Assembly: GCA_023512835.1 (NCBI GenBank)
Contig: CM042090.1
Location: 16,173,117 to 16,237,116 of the forward strand
DNA: 64,000 bases
Source of the DNA: Taxillus chinensis
Taxonomy: Eukaryota > Streptophyta > Magnoliopsida > Santalales > Loranthaceae
Reading direction: 5' to 3'
Shown here: positions 51,900 to 64,000 of the stretch, one piece after another
How the letters are laid out: each line of letters starts with the position of its first letter
Position numbering within the stretch: position 1 is the first letter of the stretch
Program-made: the position numbers and the translations under genes
The notes under the pieces: generated by a model
Database searches by the model: none
What the model saw: only the letters and a program-made list of their open reading frames with translations
Told to the model about the DNA's origin: nothing

Positions 51900-54400
51900 T
51901 ACAAGGTTAAGGCTAAACTCGAGTTTGAATCGTCGACACGATGACACTGGTTGTCGGTGACTGTGACTCGACTCGGTGAGTTTGACTCCGGGCTTCCCCA
52001 GCAGCGGAGCGGACCCTGTTGAGTGGTGACTCGGTATTTGGGTTTGGACAGTGGACCTTGCGTCGGTGAGTTTGAACCCTGTTAAAAACAAAAACAAAAA
52101 CAAAACAAATCTCCCAGGCCCATATGAAAAAATGAGAGACGAAAAAAAACATAAAAAATATAAAAAAAAAATCTCTAGAATTATTTTTTAAAAGATATAT
52201 TACGAAAAAATATCAAAATTATAAAATTATTTTTTTACATAAATTTACATAATTACATGAATTTATTTTAAAATAATAATTTTTTAATATCATTTAAACT
52301 ATAAAAAAACTACTTTTTTTCATCACTTTTCTATTCTAACCATACAAATTTTTTTCCTGCAAATATTGTTTTTCCTTTTCACACTTTTTCCTGTCTGAAA
52401 TTCTTTCTCCAGATAGCCTTAACGAAAGCGAGTGAGATCACCAGGTCACGTGCCGTAGGTGCATGGGCGCTACGGTACGGGGCCTATATCCTGGAAACAA
52501 GTAGCAAGGTCTTGTGATGTTTTGTTTTCTCATCATCGGCTCACCGAGAACAACTCATTAACAATAACAAAACCAAAACATGCACAACCAAACAACGTAC
52601 TGTGCTGGCCGGCCGTGGGAGCAACGACAACTTGGGAATGGGTCCCGACTCGTTATGCATGTGCACCCCAGCATGCAAATTAATTAAACAATATGATCAA
52701 TAAGTAGATGTTGTTATGTTTTCCACTGTCATTTCTATGATTGTCAGTGCGTTATTGTACTTTCTTGCCATGGGTTATCGACAACTCCTCCTAAACTTCA
52801 ACCCATCGCGATGAATGCCACATTAAATACAGAAAATATAACATAATATAGTTTTAATAAAAATAGATGGTATTATTTATAAAATAACTCTGTATATGTA
52901 AAATATATATGTATGTGAAGATAAAATGAAGAGTCCTACTATAATTAGATAAATAATCATGACTTAGTTCAATTAATGGCTTTCATATATTATCATGCAT
53001 GTACTGGCAAATTAATTAGATTTTAATGTTGAGATCACATATAACGATTATTTCTTGTTTGGGTGTGAATTAAAATGGGTTATTGCCGACCCCCAATATA
53101 ATTCAAGTGGATAGAATTAAAGAAGAATCATGTTATTTACGTGTTCATGTCTTTAAAACGGTATGACATTTCATTTTATATTTGTTTTCTTTCAATTTAT
53201 AAATCACTGTGAAATTACAAACACATAAATGAGAGTACGTACGTACTGATAAGTTTTAATGATTGCTACAATTAATTTGGATGTTTCGTGCCATTATTTA
53301 TACATTAATTCATTTTTAGGTGAACTAGCTATTATGTTCGGTAAAAGCTTTTGAACTCTGAAGACTAGACAAGTTTTAATGGGAACTCATGTTCTAGAGC
53401 GTCCGTTTGGGTTTGATCGGTAATTAAATTGTAGCAAATCAAATATCGACTAGCTAGTTTAAAAGCGTTTAAGCTTTAAAGTTATGTTATATTAATGCAC
53501 TCGCTTTTTAGAGGCCCGACTATTCTTTAACAAATTTTTATTTAAAAAATTCAGGTTTTAAACATTTTTAGTGAAATATTAAATTTAAAACTTTTTTCAC
53601 AAGGATTTGCCCGCACATCATTCAACCATGTGACCTTCACCAGATAGAGCACCAGAGCAAATTACCGATAGAAGCCTATTTTCTATATTTAAAAAAAAAA
53701 AAAAAAGCATAAAATCATTCATATAATAATAAATGTCTTATATTTAACTAATCATGAAATTTTTACAGTATTTTCTAATACATTATGAAATAATATTCAT
53801 TTCATATAATTATTAAATTATATATAAAAAAAATTTCTTACTTTCTACTTATCATATTTATCATAATATTTACTTTTGTTTCATATTAAATTATTAAAAA
53901 AATATTATTTTAATAATATGAAGTGTAATTTTAAAAAAATATTGTGGTGTATATTTATATAAAAAAATTTTAAAAATAATTTAAATTTATAAAATTAAAT
54001 AAAATGATTGAAATTTATAAAAAATTATTTATTGTCTCAAATTAATCTTTGCAGTCTCACACCACACGTATATTTAATTATTTTCTAGCTAAATTAACTA
54101 TAACTTATTAATATTTGATGCTCTTAATCTTATAGATGTACATTAAGTTTTAAAGAAAATTAAAGAGAAAACGAAGCAATTATAGTCGGCGAGGGAGACC
54201 GATAAAGTTTGATAGGGTGGAAAAGTTGAATTGTAGGGAGTTTCTCCAACTTTCCACGCTCAAGGCAACAAATACGAAAACAAAATCAAATCTATTTAAG
54301 AAAGCATAAATATTACAACATTTTCATTTTTATTATTTTTAAAATTTTGAAATGAGTTACAACATTTGCTGCATTAAGAGACAAGGGGAGAAAAAAAAAA
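51900..54400. other. Spacer between the YbaK-like gene and the ERF gene
   Basis: The left end (51840-52130) is GC-richer and must hold the YbaK-like promoter. A CACGTG G-box lies at 52447-52452. The rest is AT-rich, with A-runs near 53690-53706 and 54390-54405. No gene is seen. The short open frames at 51864-52683 are on mixed strands and unrecognisable. Confidence 0.6.
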
Positions 54401-54584
54401 AAAAACCTATTTTTCCTTGAACTCAGATTGTGAGTAACATGTTTGATATAAAATAGTTTGGGTCACTGTCAGCAACATCTTCAACCAAAATCTGAAGATC
54501 GTCAACGAATAATAAATGCCTAAAGATTTAATATATAATATAAAATTGGTTTGACCGACCCTTCCTGGAAATTGATGAATATCA

Positions 54585-55295
54585 TCAGCCGAAGCTCCAC
54601 AGCCCAATCTCCCCTTCCGCCTCGTACAAATCCTCCGCCGCCGACACTGTCGCCGGCACATTAAAGTAACCGAAGCCGTTGAACATGAAATCAGCGTACT
54701 TGGGCGATTGCAGGCCGATGTCGAATCCATCGTACTCGTACCACGAGGCGGCAGCGGCGGCGGCAGCGGCATCCGCATCCGACGACGACGTCGTAGGGAT
54801 TAGCATCATGGCGTCATCCGAGGTGATCGCCTGCGGCGAAGACGACATGAATAGTGTCGAAGAGGAGGAAGAAGACACCTCCGCCGCGTATTTGGCCGGT
54901 GGCTCTCCGGCAGCCGCTGCGGCGGCGAACCTCTGGATGGACTTGGGGGACATACTGGAGGCGTTTTCGGGAATCTGAATGAAAGGGGAGGTGATGGGGA
55001 AGTTAAGGTTGGTGGCGGCGGAGGCGCCTTTGAGGCAGATGAGGGCGGCGTCGTAGGCTCTGGCGGCGGCTTCAGCCGTGGAGTAGGAGCCGAGCCATAT
55101 TCGGGTTTTCTGATTGGGGGCTCTTATTTCCGACACCCACGAGCCCCAGCTCCTCATCCTCACTCCCTTGTACTTCTTCTTCCGACACGATGACGGCGGC
55201 GGTAGCGGTGCCCCCGCACCCTGCACCGGATCCGACATTGACCCGATCGTCTCGGAGTGAAACCCGTGATGCCCGATGCTCGACTTCATCACCAT
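54585..55295 (-). CDS. ERF014: AP2/ERF transcription factor, DREB A-5 group (ERF012-014 type)
   Basis: This intronless gene codes for 236 residues. A single AP2 domain spans about residues 42-101: [20 protein letters not shown], then the IWLGSY and RAYDAA elements, ending AATNLNFP. Val in WGSWVSEIR fits the DREB subfamily, and the lack of a CBF signature plus the [10 protein letters not shown] wording fits group A-5 (ERF012/013/014). The remainder is low-complexity, with Ser runs, an eight-alanine run, and an acidic, tryptophan-containing end ([10 protein letters not shown]) typical of this clade. It should bind DRE/GCC-type promoter elements in the nucleus; targets are unknown. A TATAAAC box lies about 165 bases upstream. 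The symbol rests on sequence type plus the neighbouring YbaK and aminoacylase genes, which flank ERF014 in Arabidopsis as I recall. ERF013 is the other candidate. Confidence 0.9.
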   Translation of the reverse strand: MVMKSSIGHHGFHSETIGSMSDPVQGAGAPLPPPSSCRKKKYKGVRMRSWGSWVSEIRAPNQKTRIWLGSYSTAEAAARAYDAALICLKGASAATNLNFPITSPFIQIPENASSMSPKSIQRFAAAAAAGEPPAKYAAEVSSSSSSTLFMSSSPQAITSDDAMMLIPTTSSSDADAAAAAAAASWYEYDGFDIGLQSPKYADFMFNGFGYFNVPATVSAAEDLYEAEGEIGLWSFG

Positions 55296-55460
55296 TTGGT
55301 TGTTTTGCTAGCTCGATCTCCGTGTGGATTAATGTAGACGGTTGTTGTCAACTGATGACTAGTGTGTGTTTTGTTTTTGTTTGTTTTTTTTTTCTTCTCT
55401 TCTGCAGTGTTGGGATGGGAAGCTGGCGAGTGTGGGAATGGGTGTGTGTGTGTGGTGCAA

Positions 55461-55470
55461 GTTTATATAG
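55461..55470 (-). promoter_or_regulatory. TATA box of the ERF gene
   Basis: CTATATAAAC on the minus strand lies about 165 bases upstream of the ATG at 55295. It implies a transcription start near 55430 and a 5' UTR of about 135 bases, which is pyrimidine/purine-biased (AAACAAACAAAAAC in the mRNA sense). Confidence 0.65.
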
Positions 55471-55499
55471 AGCTTTGAACTGAGACGACAATGGAGGTC

Positions 55500-58400
55500 A
55501 CCTAGTGAGGATCTGCGTAGTAGTATTGGATGACAGATGTGTTTTTTAAAAAAAATTAAATACTTAGAAAGTACGGGGAATGAGGCTTGTCATAATGCCA
55601 TTTTTTTCAAATGTCCCTCTTGTCCTCGACTGCTAAAAATAGTGATACTATTATAATATAGTATTATAATTATTACACCCCGAATCAATAAACTGTAAAG
55701 GTAATAAAAATACATAAAATTTATCAACGTAAATGTGGCGTGCTCTCTTTAAAAAATGGGTCTAGTGTACTAGTAGAAGAGATATCGATGTATTCAAGAA
55801 GTCAATGTCAATCTTTCACAATGTTTTTTATTAGCATAAATATGTGATGTGCTCGAATTGAGTCATTGGAGTGATAATTTATATATTTACCTTCTCCAAT
55901 CAAAAGGAGACCAAAAAAAAGTGACTAATGATTATGAATTTGATGGAGTAAGAGATAATTAGTAGTACTTAATAATATCACTTTTTAAATTTCTAGTATT
56001 AATAAAATATACTAATTCACTATATACACAATATTAATATTACTTACAAATGTTAATTCAAAAAAAAAATACTAATTTTAATTATTAGTATTGAATAAAA
56101 ATGCACCATAGCGGGTAATAAATATAAATCAATTAGATATTTGAAATATCAATCCAGCTTTATAAGCATTTGTATTATGATATATTTTAAAATTTTTAAG
56201 TATAGTCAAATAGTATGAACTTGGGGGTATGCCCAATCATATGTTTTAATTATATGGAGCTTCGGCCTTAGTAATTAACAAGATGACCTCATGGTGCATG
56301 ATCTTCAATTGATTAAACAATTGTTTCTCAACTTTTGGCTTTGGATATATGCCACAATGTAAAGTGTGGTAATGTTAACACTTTAATCATGGCTCAATCT
56401 TATAACATTGTAATGCAATTATCGATAATGTTAGTCCTCTTCTTTTTATCAAGTTACTAATATACAACAAACAGTTATTGTGATTCTTATAGCACAAATG
56501 GGAGTTGGGCCCTTATCTTTCAGGGGACAAGCCATAGAGTTATTAACTTACTTTAGTTCTTTATAAGTTAAAGGTTATATTATAAGTAATTATACATATC
56601 ATATTATTTAGTTAAGAGAATTACAAAAAAAATTCATTCTAAGATCGTGTTATAAATATATTTGTAAGTAGTGGTAGCCACCTCAATTTGATCAATGGTT
56701 AGTGTGATGTCTAATGCTCTCAAATGAAGTCAAGATCATGGTGTGGATGGCTATACAAAAGAAGTTACTAATTGTTGATAATCTATAAAAACATGATTAG
56801 TGTTTGGAGATTTTTTTTAATGTACTTTGTAGTAGTACTGCAAAAACCAATAGCTACATGTTTTCCATTGTACGTGAGTTGGTTGCCATCATTCCTATGG
56901 CTAATGACCCCAAATATTTTACACGAGCTCATCCTCGAGTTGAAAGGTTGAGTTTACTTAGATACTCTCAACGATCATTATGAAAATTTTATAGATGAAA
57001 CAAAAATAATATCAATTTAAGTCCTATCAAACCATTAGACATAAAGTAATAGATTTTTTTGTGTTTAGAATTTCCATCTCCTTTGTGACCATGTATTTTC
57101 AAATATTCACATTGCCAATGCCTATTTTATAGTTTTTTATTAATACATTACTAATTACCTCCTCAAAAGAAACGTAAAATATCAAATAAATGATACTGTA
57201 ATCTAGCAAAATACACAATACTATATATATTTTTTGCTTTTTAACTAAGTACAATGTGTGCGTCAAAAATCCTATGATTATGTGACCTATATTACTTTCA
57301 TTGCTAGGCTTGATAGGCATCCCAAATAATTAAGGGTTTGAAAGTGTCAAACATCCCATTTTTTTCAAAGCAACACAGGTACTTCGTTCGAGAAGAGAAG
57401 AGAAACATTGAACGACACAGTATATAGTAGGAAAAGAAAAAAGAAAAAAGAAAAGAACACCTATATGGCTCTTTGACTTGCGGAGAAAGTCACCCTAGTT
57501 GACAAAAGCTATACATTTGGTAAAAAGAAAGAGAGAGAGAGAGAGAGAGAGAGGAGCGCAGCACACATGCAAACTGAGGGCAAATTGGTAATTTTGAAAA
57601 CAAAATGTTTGCTATTAGCGATGTCCGACAACCAAAAATTGATTAATAATGATCCAGCCAAGGATGAAAGCTCCTGAAATCTGTATATAATGTGACAGAG
57701 ACCAATAGAGAGCTTCCAAAAATAAGATCAATAAAATAAAATAAAATAAAATTGCAAAGGCAGCTTCCTGGTCCTGGATCTGTTGTAGTCCTGGAAGATT
57801 GTTTGGAGAAAATAAACAGTTACAGTTTTCTTAATCAATAAAATAAAATAAAATAAAAATGGAGAGGACCATAGGTAGCATATAGATGTGGGCTGGGCTG
57901 AGCTGAGCAAACAAGACAGCTGGAACTCTCCTGGCTTGCAGTAGTATATATGCGTACATCCAAAAACGCGTTCTCTTCACTGTCTCCTCCTCTCTCTTTC
58001 CGTGTATTTCTCAATTCAATATAGGCAGAGGACCAGTTGAATCCAATTGTCTTCCGTATGACATTTCTGTCTCCTTCCTTATTTAATTACACTTTAATTA
58101 ATCATCATATAAATATTAACTACTTCTGCTCTCTGACCATTAAATCCGTGGAAACACGAGTATTTAAAAAGCATAATATTTGCATTACGGGAGGGTGGGG
58201 GCGGGAAATTATTTCTACTGATCAAAACCAACTAAATGTTGCTCCATCCATCCTAACAACTTTGGTCTTTCCTTAAAAACCAACCGTACAGAAATATATC
58301 AAATTTGTCGTCTATCATAATTAGGACTAAATCTTAAAGTTGTTTTTTTAAAAAAAATGTGTAACAAATTATGCAGGAAAAAAAATGAATAAAACAAACT

Positions 58401-59000
58401 AAATAGACAGTACTAAACTCAAATTAATTACCAATGACCCATACATTAATGCTCTTATTAATCTTTTTTTAATTGGTTTTGCATGAAAAGGGGAAGAGAA
58501 TACATTTTCACGGAAGGGTGTCTACCATCATGAACTAGCCACAAGATACATTTTTTAAAGAATTCCAGAAGGGTGTCTACCATCATCAACCCAGTCTGTG
58601 AACCCTGTTTGTGGTGATCTCACCTATTTTACTAGCTTGTTCATGCTTTTGTTTTGTTTTTGATGACATGTTTCACTTATTTAACATAATTGGAAACTAT
58701 ATTTGGGCTTTCATTTATTTTTGTCCACTGAATGAGCATAATAAAGTCAGTTAGCCTGGCCTGTTCATTCAGTCCCCTCTTCTCACTGCTCTTCCTGCTC
58801 ATTCATTCTCAAACGCCAAACTATTGAGTATGTACTATAGCGCAAAACACACAAAGTTTCCCACACGAACAAACAACGGCTATTGATTAATTACAAGTTA
58901 CAGCCGAAACAGCTACAACAATGCGAGCAAGGGTTTTGACTGCATTGTACCCACTTTATGAATTTCATTGGACGTGGCCTAAATTATATCTTACAGCTTT
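55500..59000. other. AT-rich spacer between the ERF and aminoacylase genes
   Basis: No gene is seen. It contains AAAAT-type pentamer repeats (57730-57751 and 57837-57857), a GA microsatellite (57531-57553), and a direct repeat GAAGGGTGTCTACCATCAT at 58513 and 58568. The 80-codon open frames are AT-rich and unrecognisable. Confidence 0.6.
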
Positions 59001-59016
59001 AAGATGGTACAAGAAA

Positions 59017-61619
59017 TCACCCATCAAAGGAACTCAAAGCACTTATTAAGGATTCGTATACCTTAATGCCATTCAAATACACGGTATCCTTCAGGAACTG
59101 CAGTAAAGTGTGGAAACATGAGCGACAAATGCACAAAGATCACATCTATTATAACACTGTACAGAGAAGGGAAAACGAGAACAAGCCAGGCTAACTACCT
59201 CATTATGCTCATGAAGTAAGATAGGAGTAGACAACATTGGAGAGAAACCAAGTACTGGCACTCCCCTCTGTCTGAGGTATCGTGCATCAGTGGTAGAGGC
59301 CAAGATTTCTGGTTTGGCAAGTTTTCCATCAGCAGCTGCAATGGCATTCTTGAAAACCAACCACCATGGGTTGGAATCATTGGTCGGTGTCATCAAAGGG
59401 CGCCCCACATGGTCCCTAAATGGTCCTTTTTCAGCTATCTGTGACATCCAAAGCAACCTCCCTTAGGCCTAAATGTGAAACTTAAAACCATTTTATTTGA
59501 CATGCAAGGTTGGGTCGTGCTTAATTAGGTGAACAATAAATTCCTACAACATTATTAAGCTGACAGGAAGAGATTTCACCATCCAACACCCAAACAATTT
59601 TTTAAGGAGCTAATTTACCCCTATTTCTATGTTTTATTAATTCATTTTTATATTCTCTTGACCTTTTTGGTAGATTAGTTTTCTATCCTTTAAAGGGAAA
59701 AAATATTTTATGCCATTGGGCAAGAGGGCAGAGTAATTTCTGAACTCCCAATTTACTCCCTGATGGCGACTGATGCAAGCCTCATCATGCAAATCAGTCT
59801 GATGCAGAACCAGGCAGCAGTTGGAATGGCCACTTCAACTAGCCATCACTGAAACATGATTTAATGAAAATAATAACAAGATATCACCCATCGAGCACAG
59901 AGCTGGATGATTACAGGAAGAGATATCAGCAAATCTGAACTCCTAATTTACACCTTTTTTTTTAACATACAATTACAAACTAAATAACATACAGAGCTGC
60001 ATACCGGGAGATATTTAGTCTCCTGCAAGCTACAAAACATCCTATTCTTATGTTTCCATTAATGATAGTAATCAGCACTATCAAATTGGTTATTAAAAAA
60101 ATTAAAGCAGTTGACCTGAACTAGTGTAGATCCTCAAAGGCTAAACAATATTATGTATCCACCTACAGGGACTCATGGCATAATGAGGAAGCAATACCAC
60201 ATTCAACAAAAAGAGAAACAAAACGTAGAAGTGACTGAAATTTGAACAGGTACACTAGTCCATATTGCAGACATCTATGCAAATCACAATGCACAAAAGA
60301 AATTTCAGAAAAAATTTATAGAGAACAACCCATACGAATAAATCAAAAAAGACAACATCACTCACACGGAAAGACATGTTCCGTGTAGCAGGCGCCCACT
60401 CCTCGGCGATCCTTTTCTTCAATAGATCAGGATCCGCAGTTGGTGGCAAGCGAACGTCAAAGCCTGTTTCGGCCTCGGAAGGTTGCATGTTCATCACAAA
60501 TCCCTGAAGTGATTACATTATCGAAATTCAAAACAACAACACACAAACACACAAAAACATTAAACTGTAAATGCGGGAGGAACAAACAAGTGAAGAGGAG
60601 GAACTGACGGTAGGGGAAGGAATGCCTGCTCGAAAGTAGACGGGATTGACGGAAATGACTTCCGAATAGGCGGCCCGACCGGCCTTCACTAAATCAAACT
60701 GGTTCTCCCTAAACTTTGCAACCACCTCAACGCTCTTCATCAAATTCTCCATGGCTCCATTATCGTACATTGTCGACCCATGCCCAGGAGCCCCCGAAGC
60801 CCTAATTACCAAATTCCAGGGAGTCCGATCCGCATAGAAAACCCTGAACTCGTCCCCAATCGAGGCCTGCCCTTCGTCCATGGCGAACCCCACGTTCAAA
60901 TCCAGAAACTCCTTCGACGCCGCGAACTTGGCGGCGCCGTCGAATCCGCCGACCTCCTCGTCGGGAACGTACGAGATGTGCACCGACCGGAGCGGCGCGA
61001 ACCGGGGGCGGAGGGCCCGGATGGCCTCGAGGTACTGGACGGCGATGCACTTGTCGTCCTGGGCGCCGCGGGCGAAGATCTCGCCGGAGGGGGATCGGGC
61101 GGCGGAAAAAGGTGGGTGGAGCCACCGGGAGAGGTCTCCGGCGGGGACGGAGTCGAGATGGGAGTTGAGGAGGATGGAGGGTAAGGAGGGGTCGGAGCCG
61201 GGCCAGGTGACGAGGAGGAGAGGCTTGCCGGGGGAGAATTCCAGGGTTACGGTTTCGAGGCCGAGGGATTGAGCCTGGGATCGAAGGAAGGAGACGGCGG
61301 CAGTGTAGTTAGGGCTTGGGTGGGCTGTGTTGATTCGAAGGTACTCTTGGAAGCGAGCGATTGCTTCTTCTTCTTCTTGCTGCGCTGCTGCTGCTGCTGC
61401 TGTTGTGGGTGGAGGACTGCAGCCGCAGAGAAGAGAGAGAGTGAGAGGAGGAGAGAGAATAGTAATAAGACGAGTACTGAGAGCCTGGGAATGGCCATGG
61501 CCATGGCCAGAGAAGAGTGAGCTTTTGTTACTGTGGACCGACTGATGAAGCAGAGCCTGGCTAGCTACTAGCTCGCAATTTGCGGTGGAAATGGGAAAGA
61601 TGATGGATATCCTCACCAT
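59017..61619 (-). CDS. ACY1: Aminoacylase-1 (N-acyl-amino-acid hydrolase, peptidase M20)
   Basis: This zinc enzyme releases the amino acid from N-acyl amino acids. Four exons, 61619-60609, 60503-60366, 59438-59199 and 59097-59017, join to 489 residues if the first in-frame ATG is used. M20 landmarks are present: the LLNSHLDSVPAG metal site, GAQDDK, the YVPDEEVGG catalytic Glu pair, GAPGHGSTMYDNGA in the lid domain, and VPVLGFSPM and LLHEHNE in the last exons. The reading frame from 61619 gives a long unconventional N-terminus. A second frame from ATG 61504 encodes a textbook signal peptide (MAMAIPRLSVLVLLLFSLLL at its start) but is one base out of phase with the enzyme. The frames differ at an interrupted CAG repeat near 61383. 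A protein starting at 61504 would have about 451 residues, closer to the family's usual 430-450. Confidence 0.88.
61350..61420 (-). repeat. CAG/GAA repeat with an apparent one-base loss in the aminoacylase leader
   Basis: In the mRNA sense, CAA(CAG)n is interrupted by CGCAG and followed by CAA and a GAA run. The interruption has the appearance of CAG CAG C-G CAG, that is, one A missing at about 61383-61384. The missing base would separate the signal-peptide frame from the enzyme frame. Confidence 0.7.
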
Positions 61620-61659
61620 TAGCAAATTGGCTATTGGGATTTTAATTTTCAAAACGTTT

Positions 61660-64000
61660 GATTTTTATTTATTTTTTTGTAAAATTAATAATTAATAATT
61701 TAGTAACATTTTAATCTTATAAAATTATAATTTCTTTAATTATATTAATATATATATATATATACATGTATTCCTTTGTATTATTATATTAACTTTCACA
61801 TAATTATAATTTTATCGAATATAATAATTTCACATAAATTATTTTGCTCTGGTTAATTTCAATCACTTTTATGAAGTTTTTATATATACTTTTATGTATG
61901 TCATTTTGTTGGTTTCACATTAGACTGTTTTGAATTTTGTTAGTACTTTTTTAAAATAAAAAGTTGATTATGAAAGTAGTTTGTATATTAAGTGATTACG
62001 TGGTTAACAAAAGAATAATAATTTTAAGAATTATATTAAATTAATACTTCCCTTCATTGTATTAAGGAATTATATATGTGTGTGTGAGCGAGAGTGTATT
62101 TTAAAAAAATATTTAACAAACTTTTATTCAATATTTAGTATCTCAAATTATTTCGAGTTTTACTTAAATATTTAAATAAATTTGATTCAGACATTAATTT
62201 ATTTTAAAATTAGGATTGTCAATTCAACATTAGGATTTATTAAAGTACGTAGGCTTTCAGTTCAAAAATAATTGGCTCTGAGTGGGTGATTGTAGATTGT
62301 AAATATCAAAATTTTTGATCAATTGCGATGTTAAAATAATTTTTTAATATGACACTTTTTGAAAACTTTTAGCATCCCTTTCCATGTAAGATTGCATGCA
62401 AACAATCTTACACACATATATATATACTTACTCGGGTGAGTGGGATGATCAATAATAATAAAATAATATATAATTATATAACTTTCAATATTATAGTTCG
62501 TATGCTTTTAAATTTTAAAAATAATAAAGCAATAGTAAAATGATGGAATTTAATTGAGTAAACCCTTGGGAAATATGGTGAGTGCACTTTAAACATTATT
62601 CTACATATTCTTTTATATGTATAAGAGATCGGATATATGCATGTTCTCAATATACTATACTATTTATTTTAATAAATAAATAAAAATAAAACAATTCTTA
62701 AAATTTATCATTAAATAATTAGTTATTTGTAATTGATAGGAAAATTTAAATTAAAATAAGAAATAAAATTATGAGACTCTGTTTGGAATAACAAGAAAAC
62801 AGTCTTTTTTTTGTAAAAATAAAATTTAAAATTCAAAAATTATTTGGTATACTTTGTTTTTAATAAAATAACATAATATTCAAATCATGATTTGAATAAA
62901 TTAGTTATTTTCAAAAAACACTTTTTTTGTTTTTTTATATTCTCAAATCTAAATTCATTTTAAAGGGATACCAATGCTTTTATCTACTTTATTACTTGGG
63001 CTAATTATATTATATTATATTATATTCTTAATTTTGTGAGATTTTATTTTTAAAAATACATTTTCTCTTATAATTTTTTTTAAAATCCAGAATTTAAACT
63101 CTAATCACAATAAATATTTAAAATCAGAACATCAACAAAAAAAATTAAAAAATATATCAAACAGTGTCTATGTTAGCAAACAAAAATACATATGAAGCAC
63201 TCATACTTGTATTATGTAACAACAAGGTCCAGTCCAGGAAGATATATATGTCCATGCTGTTGTCTGCTTGCCTAGATTGGGCCCAATGGTTACATGCGAA
63301 TCAATGGACTTTGGGAAACCCAAGTCGTTTTCTTTTTATTTATTCTTTTAAACAAAAAATTGTGTCATGAATTGCAGTTTCATCATACCCAACCCAAGTG
63401 TATCTGAAATATATCAAGTTTCATTCCCGTTTCTCTTGAACTTGCATGAGCAGTAGCGTCAGGCCGTACGTGACCCTCCCCCGGACTGAGGTGCGAGTTG
63501 GGTATCCAGTAGTATGACCCGAGCCGCGACCGAGATGAATGATTGTTTCATTAAATCCCCACGAGTCTTCTATGAACACCGTTTTGAGATGATATCTACA
63601 AATTTAAACTAAGATAATTACACCTGAAAATAGCAACTTTTTCGTAATTACATGAAAATCAATGAACATTTTTTTTGTCCGAATCACAAAAGATGACTCT
63701 CATCGACTATCGTTTGTGTTTTTGTCGATAAAGTTGGGCCCTTTTGTTTTTGGATTATAATGCAATGCATCATGCCTATAACACGTATTTTTGTTTTGTT
63801 TTTTTATAACACGTGTTCGTACATCTATTTAAAAAGAAAATTATTAATTGTTGTCATATTCATCTTTTCTGCTCTTTATTCATTATTTATATAATCTTTT
63901 GACCAGTAAATCCTCCTCTCTTTTTGCTTTTGGGCATTATGGAGAACTTTTACGAACTTTAATATGATTGCTAAGATAAACGTTTAAAGGAATGCAAGTT
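61660..64000. other. AT-rich spacer at the right edge
   Basis: No gene is seen. TA runs lie at 61750-61762 and TG/TA runs near 62072-62084. The sequence is AT-rich up to about 63200, then more mixed, with a GC-richer patch at 63450-63540 that I do not recognise. The aminoacylase promoter lies at the left edge. Confidence 0.6.

Noticed and set aside
54407..54978. Frames overlapping the ERF gene on both strands, including a 99-codon plus-strand frame rich in Ala
   Set aside because: They arise from the GC-rich alanine and serine repeats of the ERF gene read in other frames.

Overview
This window is nuclear DNA from a flowering plant, a eudicot and probably a woody rosid. The genes are split by short GT-AG introns, the spacers are very AT-rich, decayed retroelements are present, and every recognisable protein is of a land-plant type. 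I cannot name the species.

Nine protein-coding genes can be modelled. From left to right they are: a LAX3-type auxin influx carrier (+, 3477-5953); a SelK-family small membrane protein with Cys in place of Sec (-, 8267-10581); a DIS3L2/SOV-type 3'-5' exoribonuclease (-, 12758-20136); a kynurenine/glutamine-K type aminotransferase (+, 22677-25254); a two-TM MORN-repeat protein (+, 31554-33742); a zinc-ribbon plus RING-H2 E3 ligase (+, 45667-46500); a twelve-exon YbaK/ProX-type aminoacyl-tRNA deacylase-like gene (-, 47135-51806); an intronless DREB A-5 ERF (-, 54585-55295); and an aminoacylase-1/M20 peptidase (-, 59017-61619) whose 5' end looks frame-shifted. Exon joins were placed by hand from splice sites, reading phase and protein-family continuity. 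In every multi-exon model the exon lengths add up to an open frame.

Between the genes lie AT-rich spacers. The largest, 34.0-45.2 kb, holds a truncated Ty1/Copia element (tRNA-Met primer-binding site and gag fragment), diverged direct repeats, a 338-bp tandem duplication, and a stretch of extreme homopolymers at 38.6-40.75 kb that may be poor consensus. Smaller spacers hold microsatellites, palindromes and GC-richer islands with no recognisable coding content.

The genes do not form a pathway; they are independent loci. The gene order is the main larger-scale signal. From memory of Arabidopsis loci, LAX3, SOV, the aminotransferase and the MORN gene match consecutive loci At1g77690-At1g77660, and the ERF sits beside a YbaK gene and an aminoacylase as at At1g44820-At1g44835. 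The window therefore seems to keep in one piece a block that Arabidopsis has split between duplicated segments. I found no CRISPR array, bacterial operon, tRNA or rRNA gene. I also found no clearly new biological system. The best leads are the frame-shifted aminoacylase leader, a GC-AG intron in LAX3, a 22-bp G-box palindrome and paired uORFs upstream of the MORN gene, and the synteny itself.
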